From Diploptera punctata (lineage: Eukaryota; Arthropoda; Insecta; Blattodea; Blaberidae): a stretch of DNA of 64,000 nucleotides. A program made the translations under genes and the position numbers. This document shows positions 39,618-50,770 of this stretch, in pieces (within the stretch, counting starts at the first letter, position 1; each line of letters begins with the position of its first letter). The stretch spans positions 747,501 to 811,500 of the forward strand of contig JASPKZ010007285.1 in assembly GCA_030220185.1 (NCBI GenBank). The letters run 5' to 3'. Below the pieces are notes generated by a model. The model was given only the letters and a program-made list of their open reading frames with translations, had not been told where the DNA came from and made no database searches.

Positions 39618-40985
39618 TTGACCAATTAAGAGGGAGAACTTATATAGTATCCTGCTGGAGTTCGGAATTCCTAAAAAGTTAGTTAGACTTATACAAATGT
39701 GTCTAAATGGCACAAAGAGTAGGGTGCGTGTAGGAAAAAAGTTTTCGGATACTTTCGAAATCCACAATGGGTTGAAGCAAGGAGATGCACTTTCTCCTCT
39801 ACTATTTAATTTTGTACTAGAGCATGTCATTAAATCTTTAGAGGATGAAGAAGGCCTACAACTTAATTGTATTAATAAGCTGTTAGTTTATGCTGATGAT
39901 GTAGTACTATTGGCCGATAGCGAGGAGATAATAAAGGCCAACACACACACACTATTGAGTAACACTAAGGAATTAGGTCTGAAGTAAATATCAATAAAAT
40001 TAAATATATGGTCACACGTAGAAATACATTATATAATGCAAATGGAAGCTAATGACAAATGAGGGAAATTTTGAGGAAGTGGCTGAATTCAAATACCTAG
40101 GAACAATAATCACAGGTAGGAATGAGATGCTCAAAGAAATTAAACATAGGCTCAATTCTGGAAATGCGTGCTATTATGCATTGCAGAGACTTTTGATGTC
40201 ACAACTCCTTTCAAAAAACGTTAAACTGAAAATATAATAAAACTATTATTCTACCAGTTATATTATATGGATGCGAAACATGGACTCTTACTTTAAGGGA
40301 GGAAAGGAGATTACGAGTATTTGAGAATAAAGTACTTAAGAAGATTTTTGGACCAAAGAGAGATGAACAGACAAGTGAATGGAGAAGACTATTTAATTCT
40401 AACTCTTAACTCACTGGCACTATCGAACTCGTAGGTTCATTGCTGCGCTGACATAAGCTCTCCATATATCCCTATCCTGAGCCAGTGTTTTCAAATCATC
40501 CCCTGTATAATCTACTTCCCTCAAATCATAGTTTATGTTATTCTTCCACCTCATTCTTGGTCTACCAACTTGGCGTTTTCCCTCTGGTTTTCCCACAAGA
40601 AGCTTCCATGCAACTCTTTCATTCCCCATTCGTGCCACTCTGCCCAAGACTTCATTACAATGAACTACATGGTCTTTGTAGGAAGCCAGATATAATAAGA
40701 ACAGTTAAGTCCCGTAGACTGCGATGGGCAGGACATGTGGCACGAATGGGGAATGAAAGTCTTGCATGGAAGCTTCTTGTAGGAAAACCAGAGGGAAAAC
40801 ACCCAGTTGGTAGACCAAGAATGAGGTGGGAAAATAAAATTAACTATGATTTGAGGGGATTAGATTGAACAGGGAATGATTGGAAAGCATTAGCTCAGGA
40901 TATGGATGTATGGAGAGTTTATGTGCGCGCGGCAATGAACCTACAGTTTCGATAGTTCCAGTATGTTAGTTACTTAGTTAGTTAG
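39618..40985 (+). mobile_element. LINE-T copy interrupted by an antisense LINE-T
   Basis: Runs from the KREN-L-Y segment of the reverse transcriptase through the palm (GLKQGDALSPLLF and LLVYADDVVLLADS in frame 39697-39987), FKYLGTIITGRNEM and the C-terminus, to AGTTTCGATAGTTCCAGTAT plus (GTTA)n. It is broken at 40391-40650 by a second LINE-T in the other direction. Frameshifts near 39985 and 40045 also disable it. Confidence 0.88.
40391..40650 (-). mobile_element. LINE-T 3' end nested antisense in LINE-T
   Basis: Starts CTAACTCTTAACTCACTGGC (antisense tail and end) and reaches CATTCGTGCCACTCTGCCC. AAGACTATTTAA on the left and AAGACTTCATTAC on the right look like an imperfect target-site duplication, where the intact element has AAGACTACATAAC. 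Confidence 0.85.
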
Positions 40986-40989
40986 TTAT

Positions 40990-41650
40990 AGCCCTCGTTT
41001 ACATTTAAGCATATAAGCCTCTTCGCCACAACAAGTTTAAGATCTTAACTGATGGCCCATGTTTCCGCGGATACTACGCACACATACGCACATGATTTTT
41101 AGGCTACGAGTAAGAATGATCTATGAACATTAAAAAAAGAGATAATGAAGAGAAGAATCCATAACACACAAGATGAAGTGAATGTATTCGCTTAATTCAT
41201 TACGAATCGGATGTGAGAGTAAAAAAGTATATATTTCAGAGAGACGCGCTCTGACGCCCCTGTCCGGATCAAATAACATATGATGGACCACATACAACTT
41301 CAAACGCATTTACCACCTCAAAGAGAAGCACGTCACCCCGAAGGACATATTTCTAAACATCAAGAAAAAAAAAAACTCATTACCAGACTCAAAAGAAAAC
41401 AAATATAATACAGTGATATTCATTTTCATTATGTTGGTAGTACTACAAACCCAATGTAGTTTCAAATACACGAACTTTATTTGATACTTAATATTTTTTC
41501 TTTAAATTGATTAAAAAAATAACCCTTGGTGAAGAATGAGTTGGCTGAGACCAAACAAAAGAAAGCAAGAGCCCGACTTGTGACGTAGTAGCAGATGTTA
41601 TTTAACATTTTCCAATACTGTTATTTTAACACAGTTCCAATAATGGATCA
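40990..41650. other. Unassigned interval
   Basis: No ORF or family match seen. Confidence 0.4.
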
Positions 41651-41800
41651 TATTATAATACTATAATGATATTGTGAAAAGAAAAATTAATTTCTCAACC
41701 AGGAATCGAACCGTGGACCTCTAGTTCTCCAGACTAGTGTGCAGCCCACTACACCATTCCATTATTTTTCTTTTTACAATATCATTATAATATTATATAT
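41651..41800 (-). repeat. Foldback with a tRNA-like sequence in its loop
   Basis: Left arm (about 41651-41691) and right arm (41761-41800) are reverse complements over about 40 bp with roughly three differences. Both carry an AAAAGAAAAAT core and its complement, plus CAATATCATTATA. The loop (41692-41760), read on the minus strand, has A-box-like TGGTGTAGTGGG and B box GGTTCGATTCC. Confidence 0.72.
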
Positions 41801-42144
41801 ATCATTATAATATACAGGGAGTTCCAAATTAGATCGACGCAGTTTTGGGACCAAATAGATAACCTTCGTTGAGGAATATTTTGTTGGGGAACCCATGGCC
41901 TGCGACGTTTCGTTTCAGTGCTAGAGGGATCTTACAGGAAGGGACTGAAGGAAACAGATAAACGCTCCTTTCAGTCCAAAAGAGGTTGTCATTACTACTA
42001 TTCGCTTGGTTTGTTTACTTCCAGAGCTCAGTAGCATTCGCTATTTTTTTTGTCTCCTTTACGTTTACATTGTTCTTCCTTTTTGTTTTACCTTATTGTT
42101 TTTTACCTTTTTCGTTTTTATCTTTTTGTTAATTTTATTTCATT

Positions 42145-42835
42145 CTTACATATAGACACAAGGAAAGGATACACACCCAGACCCAAAGAGGAGATTTAGA
42201 ATCCCTTACCCCGCCCGGAATCGAACCAGGGTCGCCGGAGTGGAAGGTAGGGATTCTACCGACTACGCCACGGCGACGGACAATTTTTTAAAAATTGTTT
42301 GAACCGGGATTTGAACCCTAGATCCCTAGTTTTACAATTACACCATTTTTTTTCTTTTTCTTTCGTTTACACTCTTATTCCTTTTCGTTTTACCTTTGTT
42401 AACATTTTTATCTTATTAATACATACAAAAACAAGACAGGACACACACCCAGGCCCAAGGTGGAGATTTAAAATCCCTTACCCCGCCCGGAATCGAACCA
42501 GGGTCGCCGGAGTGGAAGGTAGGGATTCTACCGACTACGCCACGGCGACGGACAATTTTTTTAAAAATTTTTGAACCGGGATTTGAACCCTGGATGCCTA
42601 GTTTTACAATTACACCATTTTTTAATTTCTTTCGTTTTTCTTTCATTTACACTGTTATTCCTCTTCGTTTTACCTTTTTTAACATTTTTATCTTATTCAC
42701 ACATACAAACACAAGACAGGACACACCCAGACCCAAGGTGGAGATTTAAAATCCCCTACCCCGCCGGGAATCGAACCCGGGTCGCCGGAGTGGAAGGTAG
42801 GGACAGTACAGACTACGCCACGGTAACGGACATCT
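42145..42835 (-). repeat. Tandem array of composite tRNA-like (SINE) units
   Basis: Three copies of tRNA-like module 1 (42211-42282, 42483-42555, 42761-42832) are spaced by 272 and 278 bp. On the minus strand each has A box TGGCGTAGTCGG and B box GGGTTCGATTCC (or CTGGTTCGATTCC). A second, different tRNA-like module lies between them (42296-42345, 42568-42617; B box GGGTTCAAATCC). The repeat unit also carries a shared 5'-ACACAAGACAGGACACACCC segment. This looks like a dimeric SINE duplicated in tandem. Confidence 0.82.
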
Positions 42836-42984
42836 ATCAATTACAGTAAGTGTATTTACATACATTGGTACGATCTGTTGTTATCAATAGCCGGAACAAG
42901 GGAGGGTGTGTGTACCTCATTCAGTACTGCTGTACATACTGTACTGTACATTTCAATGTGTGTTAGCTTGTAGTTCTGAACATC

Positions 42985-43331
42985 AGAAGCAGCTTGTGGT
43001 ATCAACATAACGGGGCACCACCTCACTTTAGGAATAAAGTCGTGGCCATCTGGCAGCTACATTCGGCGCTCGTTGGATAGGTAGGGATGGGCCCACTGCC
43101 TGACGGGCACGTTAGCCTGACTTGAGCTGCCTAGTTTTCTTTTTGTCGGGATACTTGAAGGTTTATGAAACCGATATTGTCTCAGAAGAAGATCTCGTAG
43201 CACGCATTGTCAGCGCAGCAGCTGAAATAAGGGAAACTCCTAGCATCTTTGGAAGGGTACGACAAAGTATGGCACGTCGATGCACTGTTTGTCTGGACGT
43301 AAATGGATGTATGTTCCAGCACTTGTTGTGA
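42985..43331 (+). pseudogene. Tc1/mariner-superfamily transposase C-terminal remnant
   Basis: LWYQHNGAPPHFRNKVVAI near 42988-43045 corresponds to FQHDGAPAHFS in the 13163 element; the catalytic Asp is replaced by Asn. A frame-broken WPARSPD/FFLWG region follows. It ends in frame with SEEDLVARIVSAAAEIRETP, FGRVRQSMARRCTVCLDVNG and MFQHLL (stop at 43331). It is the same family as 13364-13880 and inactive. Confidence 0.82.
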
Positions 43332-43611
43332 TGGGATAATAAACTGAACTGGATCCATCCTGACAAATCAACACTGGAGTGAGTTTGTTTAAGTATGTTT
43401 TGTTTCTGTTTTTGTGTGAAGTATATATGGATTAACACACAGAATTATGTTGCACAGAATGACTTGTTATTTGCACGTGCCTACTTACTTCCATCCCTAC
43501 CTCTAAGACCCCTCTAGCACTCAAACCAAGCGTCACATCCTATAGGTTCCTTAACAAAATGTGCTTCAATGAAGGTTAACTATCTGCTCCCTAATTTAGA
43601 AACACCCTGTG

Positions 43612-43980
43612 TATCGTATCTTCAAATAAAGTTCATATAGTGTAGGTCATGCTTTAACGGCCTTCTCTCACCCACTAAGAAACATAACCTAATGCTTACA
43701 ACTACCACGTAACAATGGTTCCACTTTCTAATGTTGCTATGTCCACATTATTCTTCAAAAATATGATTTTAAAATTAAAACATTCTATGCTATAATAACG
43801 TGCACATACATGTAAAAAGATCGGTTAGTTGATTTAGACTACTTCGGAATATCTCCGTCTATTTCTCTCTAATGAGGGTTAGAAGGCGGTTGGCTTTAGT
43901 TAAATGACACTCAGGAGGGTGGTTGAAACAGAAGATTTTTTGTCAGTTCCAGGAATTTAGGCCGTTAAAGCACGGAACGA
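43612..43980. other. Unassigned interval
   Basis: Nothing recognised. Confidence 0.4.
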
Positions 43981-43983
43981 ACA

Positions 43984-44245
43984 ATAACTAACTCACAGCC
44001 ACTATAGAACTTGTAGGTTCAGGAACACGCAGACATAAGCTATTCATACATCCCTATCCTGAACTAAGGTTTTCAAATCGTGCATGTTTAATCTACTTCC
44101 CTCAAATCATACTTAGTGTTATTCTCCCTCCTCATTCTTGGCCACCTACGTTTCCTAGAAGGAATTCCCATGCTTCACTTTCATTCGTCTAATGTGCCAC
44201 ATGTCCTGCCCTGCCCAATCGCAATCTACGAGACTTAACCAATTC
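43984..44245 (-). mobile_element. LINE-T 3' end, antisense, divergent
   Basis: AACTAACTCACAGCCACTAT through ATAAGCTATTCATACATCCC and CATTCTTGGCCACCTACG, to AGTCTACGAGACTTAACC-like text at 44225-44240. Old copy. Confidence 0.78.
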
Positions 44246-44249
44246 GCCT

Positions 44250-44806
44250 CAAAAGATGAGGTAGATTCGCCATCAGTTAAATGCCTTCAACTCAGTAGAC
44301 GAAGTACACACGCTCAACTCTGCTGTTATATATTTTGCAATATTTTTTATATCCCTTGACAAGGTAATCTTTTGTTAACATTTATGAATAGTAGGGGAAT
44401 GTGAATTGGCTTTCATATTTATTGTGATCTCAAGCACCGTTATATTTTGTTTGTTTTCAATGTCTGAAAATAGACTATATAATTTACGGTAACTTAAATC
44501 CGATTTCTGGGGAAATGCATTGAGCGTTTAAACCTGAAACGAATAGGTTAATAGATCTGGTTTGCCATAAATTTAGATAAGATCAGAACAGATTTACTTT
44601 TAAGTCACTGTTCGTTCAAATTAAATTAAATTTAAATTAATCGAATCAAAATAATTAGACAAGCGTAAAATCAAAAACCATCAATTAATGATCTGTAGGA
44701 TCGAGTACAAAAGAAAGGGATTTTAATTATTTAAGAGATGCTAATATCCCTCGCTAGCGCTCGTTTCATGAACTAATTCTTCTCTTAATTTCTATCAATG
44801 TAGTCC
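44250..44806. other. Unassigned interval
   Basis: No feature seen. Confidence 0.4.
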
Positions 44807-45140
44807 CGTTACATCCATCCATAGTAATTCTGTCCGAAGACAGGTCCTTCACTGCAATCATAGCATGTTCCTGCTATGCTTTGCAGCTTTACTACGGAAT
44901 TGTAGGTGTGGTAGCTTCCCGTTGCTTTCCACACCGGTGAAGGATGATGATGATGATGGTCATGTGATTTCGGGGACCGTTTGGGCCTTAAAGTTTTCCT
45001 GACATTTGTCTTACAGGTGAGGAAAAACCCGGTAAAATCCTCACCCAGAAAAACTGCCCCGAACGGGGATCGAACCCGGGCCCGCTGCGTGACGAGGCAG
45101 CACGCTACCTCGAAACCACAGCGGTGTATTCTCGTTACAT
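44807..45140 (-). mobile_element. SINE-1 full length with short target-site duplication
   Basis: CGTTACAT at 44807-44814 and 45133-45140 flank the element. Tail GTCCGAAGACAGGTCCTTCA, ATC-complement spacer at 44943-44957, head with GGGATCGAACCCGGGCCCGC near 45066. Confidence 0.9.
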
Positions 45141-45169
45141 AATGTACTATTATTGGTCAAATTTTCATT

Positions 45170-45268
45170 TACCTTTTAATAATAGAATTCTTGTAATTTT
45201 TCTATTTTAACGTAACACATGTTTGTCGTGGTGAGTGGAAGAGAAGGTCATCCTACCTGGATAATTTC
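45170..45268 (+). mobile_element. LINE-C 3' fragment
   Basis: ACACATGTTTGTCGTGGTGA and GTGGAAGAGAAGGTC match the LINE-C end. The CCAGGCTAAATAAA terminus is degraded. Confidence 0.65.
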
Positions 45269-45357
45269 AATTAACCTCTCACCTTACAGGCAGTTTTATG
45301 TGCCACATGACACCCTGATCTTACAGTGCACGACCTGTCGGGAGAGGGATTATAACT

Positions 45358-46080
45358 AACTCAACTAACTCACTGGCACTATCAAAACCGTAAGTTCACG
45401 GCCGCGCGGACATAAGCTCTCCATACATCCCTATCCTGAGGTAATGTTTTCCAATCATCCCCTGTACATTCTATTTCCCTCAAATCATAGTTAATGTTAT
45501 TCTCCCACCTAATTCTTGGTCTACCAACAAGGCGTTTTTCCTCTAGTTTTCCTACAAGAAGTTTCCATGCACGTCTTTCATTCCCCATACGTGCAACATG
45601 TCCTGCCCATCGCAGTCTACGAGACTTAACTGTTCTTATTATATCTGGCTTCTTATAAAGACCATGTAGTTCATTGTTATGTAGTCTTCTCCATTCACCT
45701 GTCTGTTCATCTCTCTTTGGTTCAAATATGTTCCTAAGAACTTTATTGTCAAATACTCGCAATCTCCTTTCCTCCCTTAAAGTATGTTATAATATAACTG
45801 GTAGAATAATAGATTTATATATTTTCAGTTTAACGTTTTCTGAAAGGAATTGGGACGACAAAAGTCTCTGCAATGCATAATAGCATGCATTTCCAGAATT
45901 GAGCCTATGTTTAATTTCTTTGTGCATCTCATTCCTGTTTGTGATTATTGTTCCTAGGTATTTGAATTCAGCCACTTCCTCAAAATTTCCCTCATTTGTC
46001 ATTAACTGTCCATTTCGATTAGGTATATAATGTATTTCTGTGTGTGACCATATATTTAGCTTCATTGATATTAAAACTAA
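45358..46080 (-). mobile_element. LINE-T copy, antisense
   Basis: (AACT)n tail at 45354-45368, then the complete antisense C-terminal region. Minus frame 45762-45382 reads RVFDNKVLRNIFEPKRDEQT, RLRWAGHVARMGNERRAW and GRPRIRWENNINYDLREI. A second frame, 46104-45787, covers FKYLGTIITNRNEMHKEIK. One frame break near 45785 removes the ETWTLT codons. Truncated at the same region as the 56144 copy. Confidence 0.88.
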
Positions 46081-46084
46081 ATAC

Positions 46085-46524
46085 AAATAAATAAAATATG
46101 ACATTAAATATAAATAAATATAAATATAAAAAGTAAGGGTGAAATACAGAACTGTAATTCACCAAGTCTACAATAAACTTAAGTTTAATTTGAAAGAGGA
46201 AGGGAGTTATTGAGTAGGAGAAGGCATTTGTTTCCCAGCACTTTGTACGACACGTTTAAAACAGACTCGAATGTAAAAATCTGCGCGATCCTACTGCACT
46301 CTAGGGAACAATTTCAAAAGCTACTGTCATCGGTAAGAAAATGGAACAGAACCACTTGCCACATTCAAACACACAGCGTGTAACAATATGGAAATAATAT
46401 ACCAGGAAGTAACATTATTCTTTCTACACTTTCTACACTAACATATCCCTTGCAGTAACAATATTTTCTCTCTTTTGAGTTCTTATCAATTTTTACACGC
46501 TTTATATTAGCTTGACCTGTATCT
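46085..46524. other. Unassigned interval
   Basis: AT-rich; no feature recognised. Confidence 0.4.
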
Positions 46525-46875
46525 ATCTATCTATCTATCTATCTATGTAACGGAATTTTTCAACGCGATTTTCACCCACTTAAAATCATTGGATCGACTT
46601 GAAACTTTGTATACGTGTAGAGGACCCGTGACAATACAATAATTTCATATTTATTTTCTAAAATCCTGGCCATAATCATCAGAAAATCAAAAAAAGTGTT
46701 TTTGTATCAATGTAACGGAATCTTTCAACGCGATATTCACCCACATAGAAACACTGGATCGACTTGAAACTTTGTATACGTGTAGAGGACCCGTGACAAT
46801 ACAATAATTTCATATTGTATTTCTAAAATCCTGGCCAGAATCATCCGAAAATCAAAAAAATGAAAACTGGTATAA
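46525..46875 (+). repeat. (ATCT)n followed by a 165-bp tandem duplication
   Basis: (CTAT)n at 46521-46545 leads into TGTAACGGAATTTTTCAACG at 46546. The same 165-bp unit restarts at 46711 (TGTAACGGAATCTTTCAACG). GGATCGACTTGAAACTTTGT and GTAGAGGACCCGTGACAATA are identical in both units. Identity is high, so the duplication is fairly recent. Confidence 0.85.
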
Positions 46876-46907
46876 TAGGTTGCGGACTTGTCGACATTTA
46901 GTCAATC

Positions 46908-46997
46908 GTTGTAAGAGCTCAGTTGGTAGAGCAGTGAACTCTTACTGGTATATAGTAATCCATACGTCGCTGGTTCAAATCCGGCTGGGAGGGTTTT
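46908..46997 (+). tRNA. tRNA-Tyr-like pseudogene with intron-like insert
   Basis: D arm GCTCAGTTGGTAGAGC (46917-46932). T arm GCTGGTTCAAATCCGGC pairs perfectly (46968-46984). TAATCC..ACGTCGCTGG matches the 3' half of eukaryotic tRNA-Tyr, whose gene carries a short intron beside the anticodon. A run of seven T follows, like an RNA polymerase III terminator. The anticodon arm is corrupted and the acceptor strands do not pair, so it is not a working tRNA. Confidence 0.55.
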
Positions 46998-47101
46998 TTT
47001 TATAGAAGAGTGTTACTTTTAGCTCATACTACAATAGTATCGAATTTAAAGATATTTACATTTTATCTTATTCTGTAAAATATTAAAACTAAAAAATAAA
47101 A

Positions 47102-47427
47102 AATAGTTTTAAAAAACTAAAACAACACGCTTTATTAGAAAATCGAACTGAAAAAATGAAAAATAATTTTAATTTCCAACACGCTTGGGATAAATAATTT
47201 TACCATCAAAAGCGTGGGGTGCTTTTTATGATTTTTACATTTTCTTCTTAGAGACTTTACGTTTACCAATATCTGTTTATTATCAAATATATTAATTGAT
47301 AAAGAGCACCTCACGCTTTTGATGGTAAAATTATTTATCCCAAGCGTGTTGGAAATTAAAATTATTTTTCATTTTTTCAGTTCGATTTTCTAATAAAGCG
47401 TGTTGTTTTAGTTTTTTAAAACTATTA
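47102..47427. repeat. Near-perfect long inverted repeat (128-bp arms)
   Basis: Arms 47102-47229 and 47299-47427 are reverse complements with only two mismatches that I can see (G/A in GTGGGGT and T/C in GCTTTTT). The spacer is about 69 bp. No ORF. A transcript would fold into a long double-stranded hairpin. Confidence 0.92.
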
Positions 47428-47574
47428 TTTATTTGCAATACATTTAATTAGACTAGTGCTCGCCAAGTGGTCGACATTCGACCATTAATAATACGCCACT
47501 TTATATTATATTGGACATTCTTAGATTCAAATTGTATTAGACCATAATCTCGTTTATTTAGACCAGACTCTTAA

Positions 47575-48415
47575 CTTATGGTACAAAAAATGTTCTGAAA
47601 AGGGTATTCCTATACGAGGAAAAGTACTGCATTCATTGTTGTTTGCAGATGATCAAATAATTTTTGCAGAGGATGAAGATGATATGAAATATATGATAAA
47701 TAAATTAATGGAAGAATATGAAAAATGGGGGCTGAATATAAATTTACAGAAAACAGAATATATGTGTTTGGGAAAGGATGTGGATGACCTCATACTCGAA
47801 ACAGGGGAAATAAAAAATGTGCATTTTTTAAATATCTTGGGTCAATAATTACAAATTTAGGTACATGTGAGAGAGATGTACAGACTAAAATTGCAATGGC
47901 AAAAAATGCAACTAAGACATTACATGGAGTAATTTGGAACAAAAATATTACAAAGGAAACTAAAATTAAAATTTATAAGAGCATAATACAGAATATTTTG
48001 TCATATAGAAGCGAAACTTGGTCTTTGACGGAATTACAAAAGAATAAAATTAGATCAGTTGAATTTGATTATTTTAAAAGAAGCCTCCAAAAAACAAGAC
48101 AGGATAAAATAAGAAATGAATTCCTTTGGAGGGAAATGAATGTCACCACATCTGTTGTTAAGAGGATAGAAAATCAAACGCTTAAATGGTATGGCCGTGT
48201 ACAAAGAATGGAAAATGAAAGATGGCCAAAAAATGTATACCAATGGTCACCCCATGGAAGAAATAAACGTGGCAGACCAAGATGGAAATGGAAAACCTAC
48301 GTCAGAACAATAATGGAGGATAGGAATTTGGAAGAGGGAGATTGGAATGATAGAGATAAATGGAAACTGAAGACGGCAAACCTATAAGTGGGGGAAAGCC
48401 GAAGAAGATTATTAT
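47575..48415 (+). pseudogene. LINE-G with FADD box
   Basis: Frame 47636-47848 starts with LFADDQIIFAEDEDD and gives KWGLNINLQKTEYMCLG. After a one-base loss near 47825 the FKYLGSIITN-like part is in another frame. Then 47896-48387 gives MAKNATKTLHGVIWNKNITK, ILSYRSETWSLTELQKNK, LKWYGRVQRMENERWPKNVY, NKRGRPRWKWKTYVR and DWNDRDKWKLKTANL. It is close to 16080-16970 and has a single obvious frame break. Confidence 0.87.
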
Positions 48416-48440
48416 ACCTGACTTCCTATATATATATATA

Positions 48441-48753
48441 TCCACCCATAGTAATTCTGCCCTAGGGAAGGTCTTTCACTGCAATCATAGCATTTTCATG
48501 CTATGCTTGCAGCTTTACAAGGGAATTGTAGGTGTGGTAGCTTCCCGTTGCTTTCCACACAGGTGAAGAATGATGATGATGATGGCCATATGATTTCGGG
48601 AACCGTTTGGGCCTTAAAGTTTTCCTGACATTTGTCTTACAGGTGAAGAAAAACCCCGGTAAAAACCTCACCCAGAAAAACTGCCCCAACCGGGGATCGC
48701 ACCCGGGCCCGCTGCGTGACAAGGCAGCACGCTACCTCGAGGCCACAGCGGTG

Positions 48754-48757
<4 letters not shown>
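48441..48757 (-). mobile_element. SINE-1, full length, antisense
   Basis: CCACCCATAGTAATTCTGCC tail at 48442, head with GGGGATCGCACCCGGGCCCG near 48690 (one B-box change) and GGTGGAC at 48751-48757. Flanked by (TA)n on both sides. Confidence 0.9.

Positions 48758-48790
<33 letters not shown>
48757..48790. repeat. (TA)n microsatellite
   Basis: TA tract at the SINE-1 head side. Confidence 0.9.
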
Positions 48791-48791
<1 letters not shown>

Positions 48792-49165
48792 TGTAGTTCA
48801 CTATTGTGAAGTTTTCTCCATTCGCCTGTCTGTTCATCTCTTTTTAGCCCAAACATTTTCCTAAGAACTTTATTCTCAAATACTTTTAATCTTCTTTTCT
48901 CCCTAAAAGTAGGAGCCCATGTTTCGCATCCATATAATATAACCGAAGAATATCTGTTTTATAAATGTTGAGTGTAACGTTTTTTGAAAGGAATTGGGAC
49001 GAAATAAGTCCGAGTAATACATAATAGCTTGCATTTCCACAATTGACCCAATGTTTAATTTCGTTGTACATCTCGTTGCTATTAGTGATTATTATCTCTA
49101 GATACCAAAAATAAGCCACTCGTTCAAAATTTACTTTATTTTCAGAAGAATGATACATTCCTTAA
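48790..49165 (-). mobile_element. LINE-T fragment, antisense
   Basis: CATGTAGTTCACTATTGTGA to TTTACTTTATTTTCAGAAGA covers the antisense LHNSEL, KRDEQTGE, CETW and FKYLG regions. The 3' end is missing. Confidence 0.82.
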
Positions 49166-49969
49166 ATCAGCAAAATCGAGCAATGAATTCGTCTTGCTAC
49201 GTATTTCGCTTAGTTTACGCAATTCCTGCGTGACTGAAGTTTATTTTCCTTGCTTACATAACAATAAAAATAACTGGAAAATTGTGGTCGCGGTTTGGAT
49301 TTTGTTTGTGAAATTCACTCATTAACTTTTCAACATTTGTTTGTTCTACAGATTGTCATTTGTTTTTCTAACTTTTTTCAATATTACGTCATTTTGATAA
49401 ATTCTTAGTAGAATATTTTTACGTTACAGGATTTAAAACAGCTGAAGGCTTATTTAAAGTTATTACACACACAGGGTTTTTTTTATTTATCTGTATTCCT
49501 GAAGGGGATTCACCTGGCATTTCTAATTTCATGGAAATAAAATTCCATTACGAGTCAAAACCCAACTTATAGTTATCGATATCATACAGGGATTCAAATA
49601 AACATGTTAAATGCCTTAAGGATTTTTGCCAACATAAAAAACAAAAAAGTTCAAAAGCATTACCAACATAAAACAGTATAATGAATGTGCAATTAATTTT
49701 AAAAAGCTCATGTTTTGTTGGATAGCCTGTGAGCAAACACATTTCAATAGAATTCAATTGAACCGAGAATCAAACTAATTTACAATTCATTACAAATTGC
49801 TTTTTGTAACAAACACGAAGGTATGAAAGTGGAATGAAAGCAATAAAAATACTGTGAAAGAGTTATATAACATTTATAATATTGCTATTTTAATTTATTC
49901 AACATGCAATTAATGCTATTTGAAAAAATACTTTGATTATTTATTCTTAGAATTATTAATATATTTTAT
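49166..49969. other. Unassigned AT-rich interval
   Basis: No supported feature. A 69-codon minus ORF is present but unremarkable. Confidence 0.4.
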
Positions 49970-50036
49970 AGGCTCAATTGTAGAAATGCATGCTTCTCTA
50001 CAAAAAAATATTAAAATCAAAATACATAAAACTGAT

Positions 50037-50450
50037 CCCAGTTATCTTCTTGTAAGCCCATGTTTTCCCTTAACAGAGATTTAGGTGCTCTCCCCCTACA
50101 GGACAGAATTTGAACCATACTAATTTAGTTACACTTGTTTTCGTATAGATGTCATTTGAGTGGTCCGTGGTCAGCGTTCCGCCTCATACTGACATCTAGG
50201 AAACCAAGGTAGTATGAGGACGGGAAAATTCGGTAAATTTTGATTAGAGGCCTTTTCATTCAGGCTTAAGGATCTTTTACGAGTCTGAAAACTTCAGACT
50301 CGGGACCCACGGCTTAAAGTCCCTCCCGGAGGACTTGCTCCTTGGATTTTTCCATCCTAAAACATCCATCGACCCCGGTCGGGTTAGAACCCGCGATCCT
50401 CGGGACCAGAGGCAAGGAGCATAACCACTAGTCCACCGCGGCCCAGTTAT
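50037..50450 (-). mobile_element. SINE-4 with 9-bp target-site duplication, nested in LINE-T
   Basis: CCCAGTTAT at 50037-50045 and 50442-50450 flanks 396 bp of antisense SINE-4 (head with GGGTTAGAACCCGCGATCC near 50384; body TCCCGGAGGACTTGCTCC). The LINE-T target at 40250-40270 shows the undisturbed CCAGTTATATTATATGG. Confidence 0.92.
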
Positions 50451-50630
50451 ATGGATGTAAAGTACGGACTTTTTAATTTAAGGGAGAATAAAAGATTACG
50501 CGTTTTTTAGAAAAAGTTCGCAGAAAAAAATTGGACCAAACAGATATGAACAGACAGGCGAATGGAGAAGAATACATAACAGTGAGCTGCATTATCTTTA
50601 TAGGAAACCAGATATAATAAGTACAGTTAA

Positions 50631-50770
50631 TGAGCAGAACAAGAATACCACGTCAAATCTTAAATTGCCAGCCACCAGGCAAGAGATCTTTGGGCAGACC
50701 CTTCAAACGTTGGATTGAGACCGTAACAGACCACTAGGTCGATCACATGAAAGGAAGGAGAAGAAGAAGA
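50631..50770 (+). mobile_element. LINE-G 3' end nested in LINE-T
   Basis: AGCAGAACAAGAATACCACG through GCAGACCCTTCAAACGTTGG to GAAGGAGAAGAAGAAGA. It encodes the final RIPRQILNCQPPGKRSLGRP-like end and (GAA)n tail of the subfamily at 63113-63476. It sits between CAGTTAA and TGTCTCGTA of LINE-T. Confidence 0.85.

Larger units (their letters stand above)
41815..43609 (+). mobile_element. Tc1/mariner-like element 2, interrupted
   Basis: Inverted ends: left CAGGGAGTTCCAAATTAG at 41815; right, reverse-complemented from 43609, CAGGGTGTTTCTAAATTAG. Similarity continues for about 130 bp (AACCTTC(A/G)TTGA, TTTTGTT, AGTGCTAGAGG). A tRNA-like array of about 0.8 kb sits inside (42045-42835). Transposase remnants lie at 42985-43331. 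Confidence 0.8.

Noticed and set aside
46908..46997. Functional tRNA-Tyr gene
   Set aside because: Acceptor strands do not pair and the anticodon loop is damaged.
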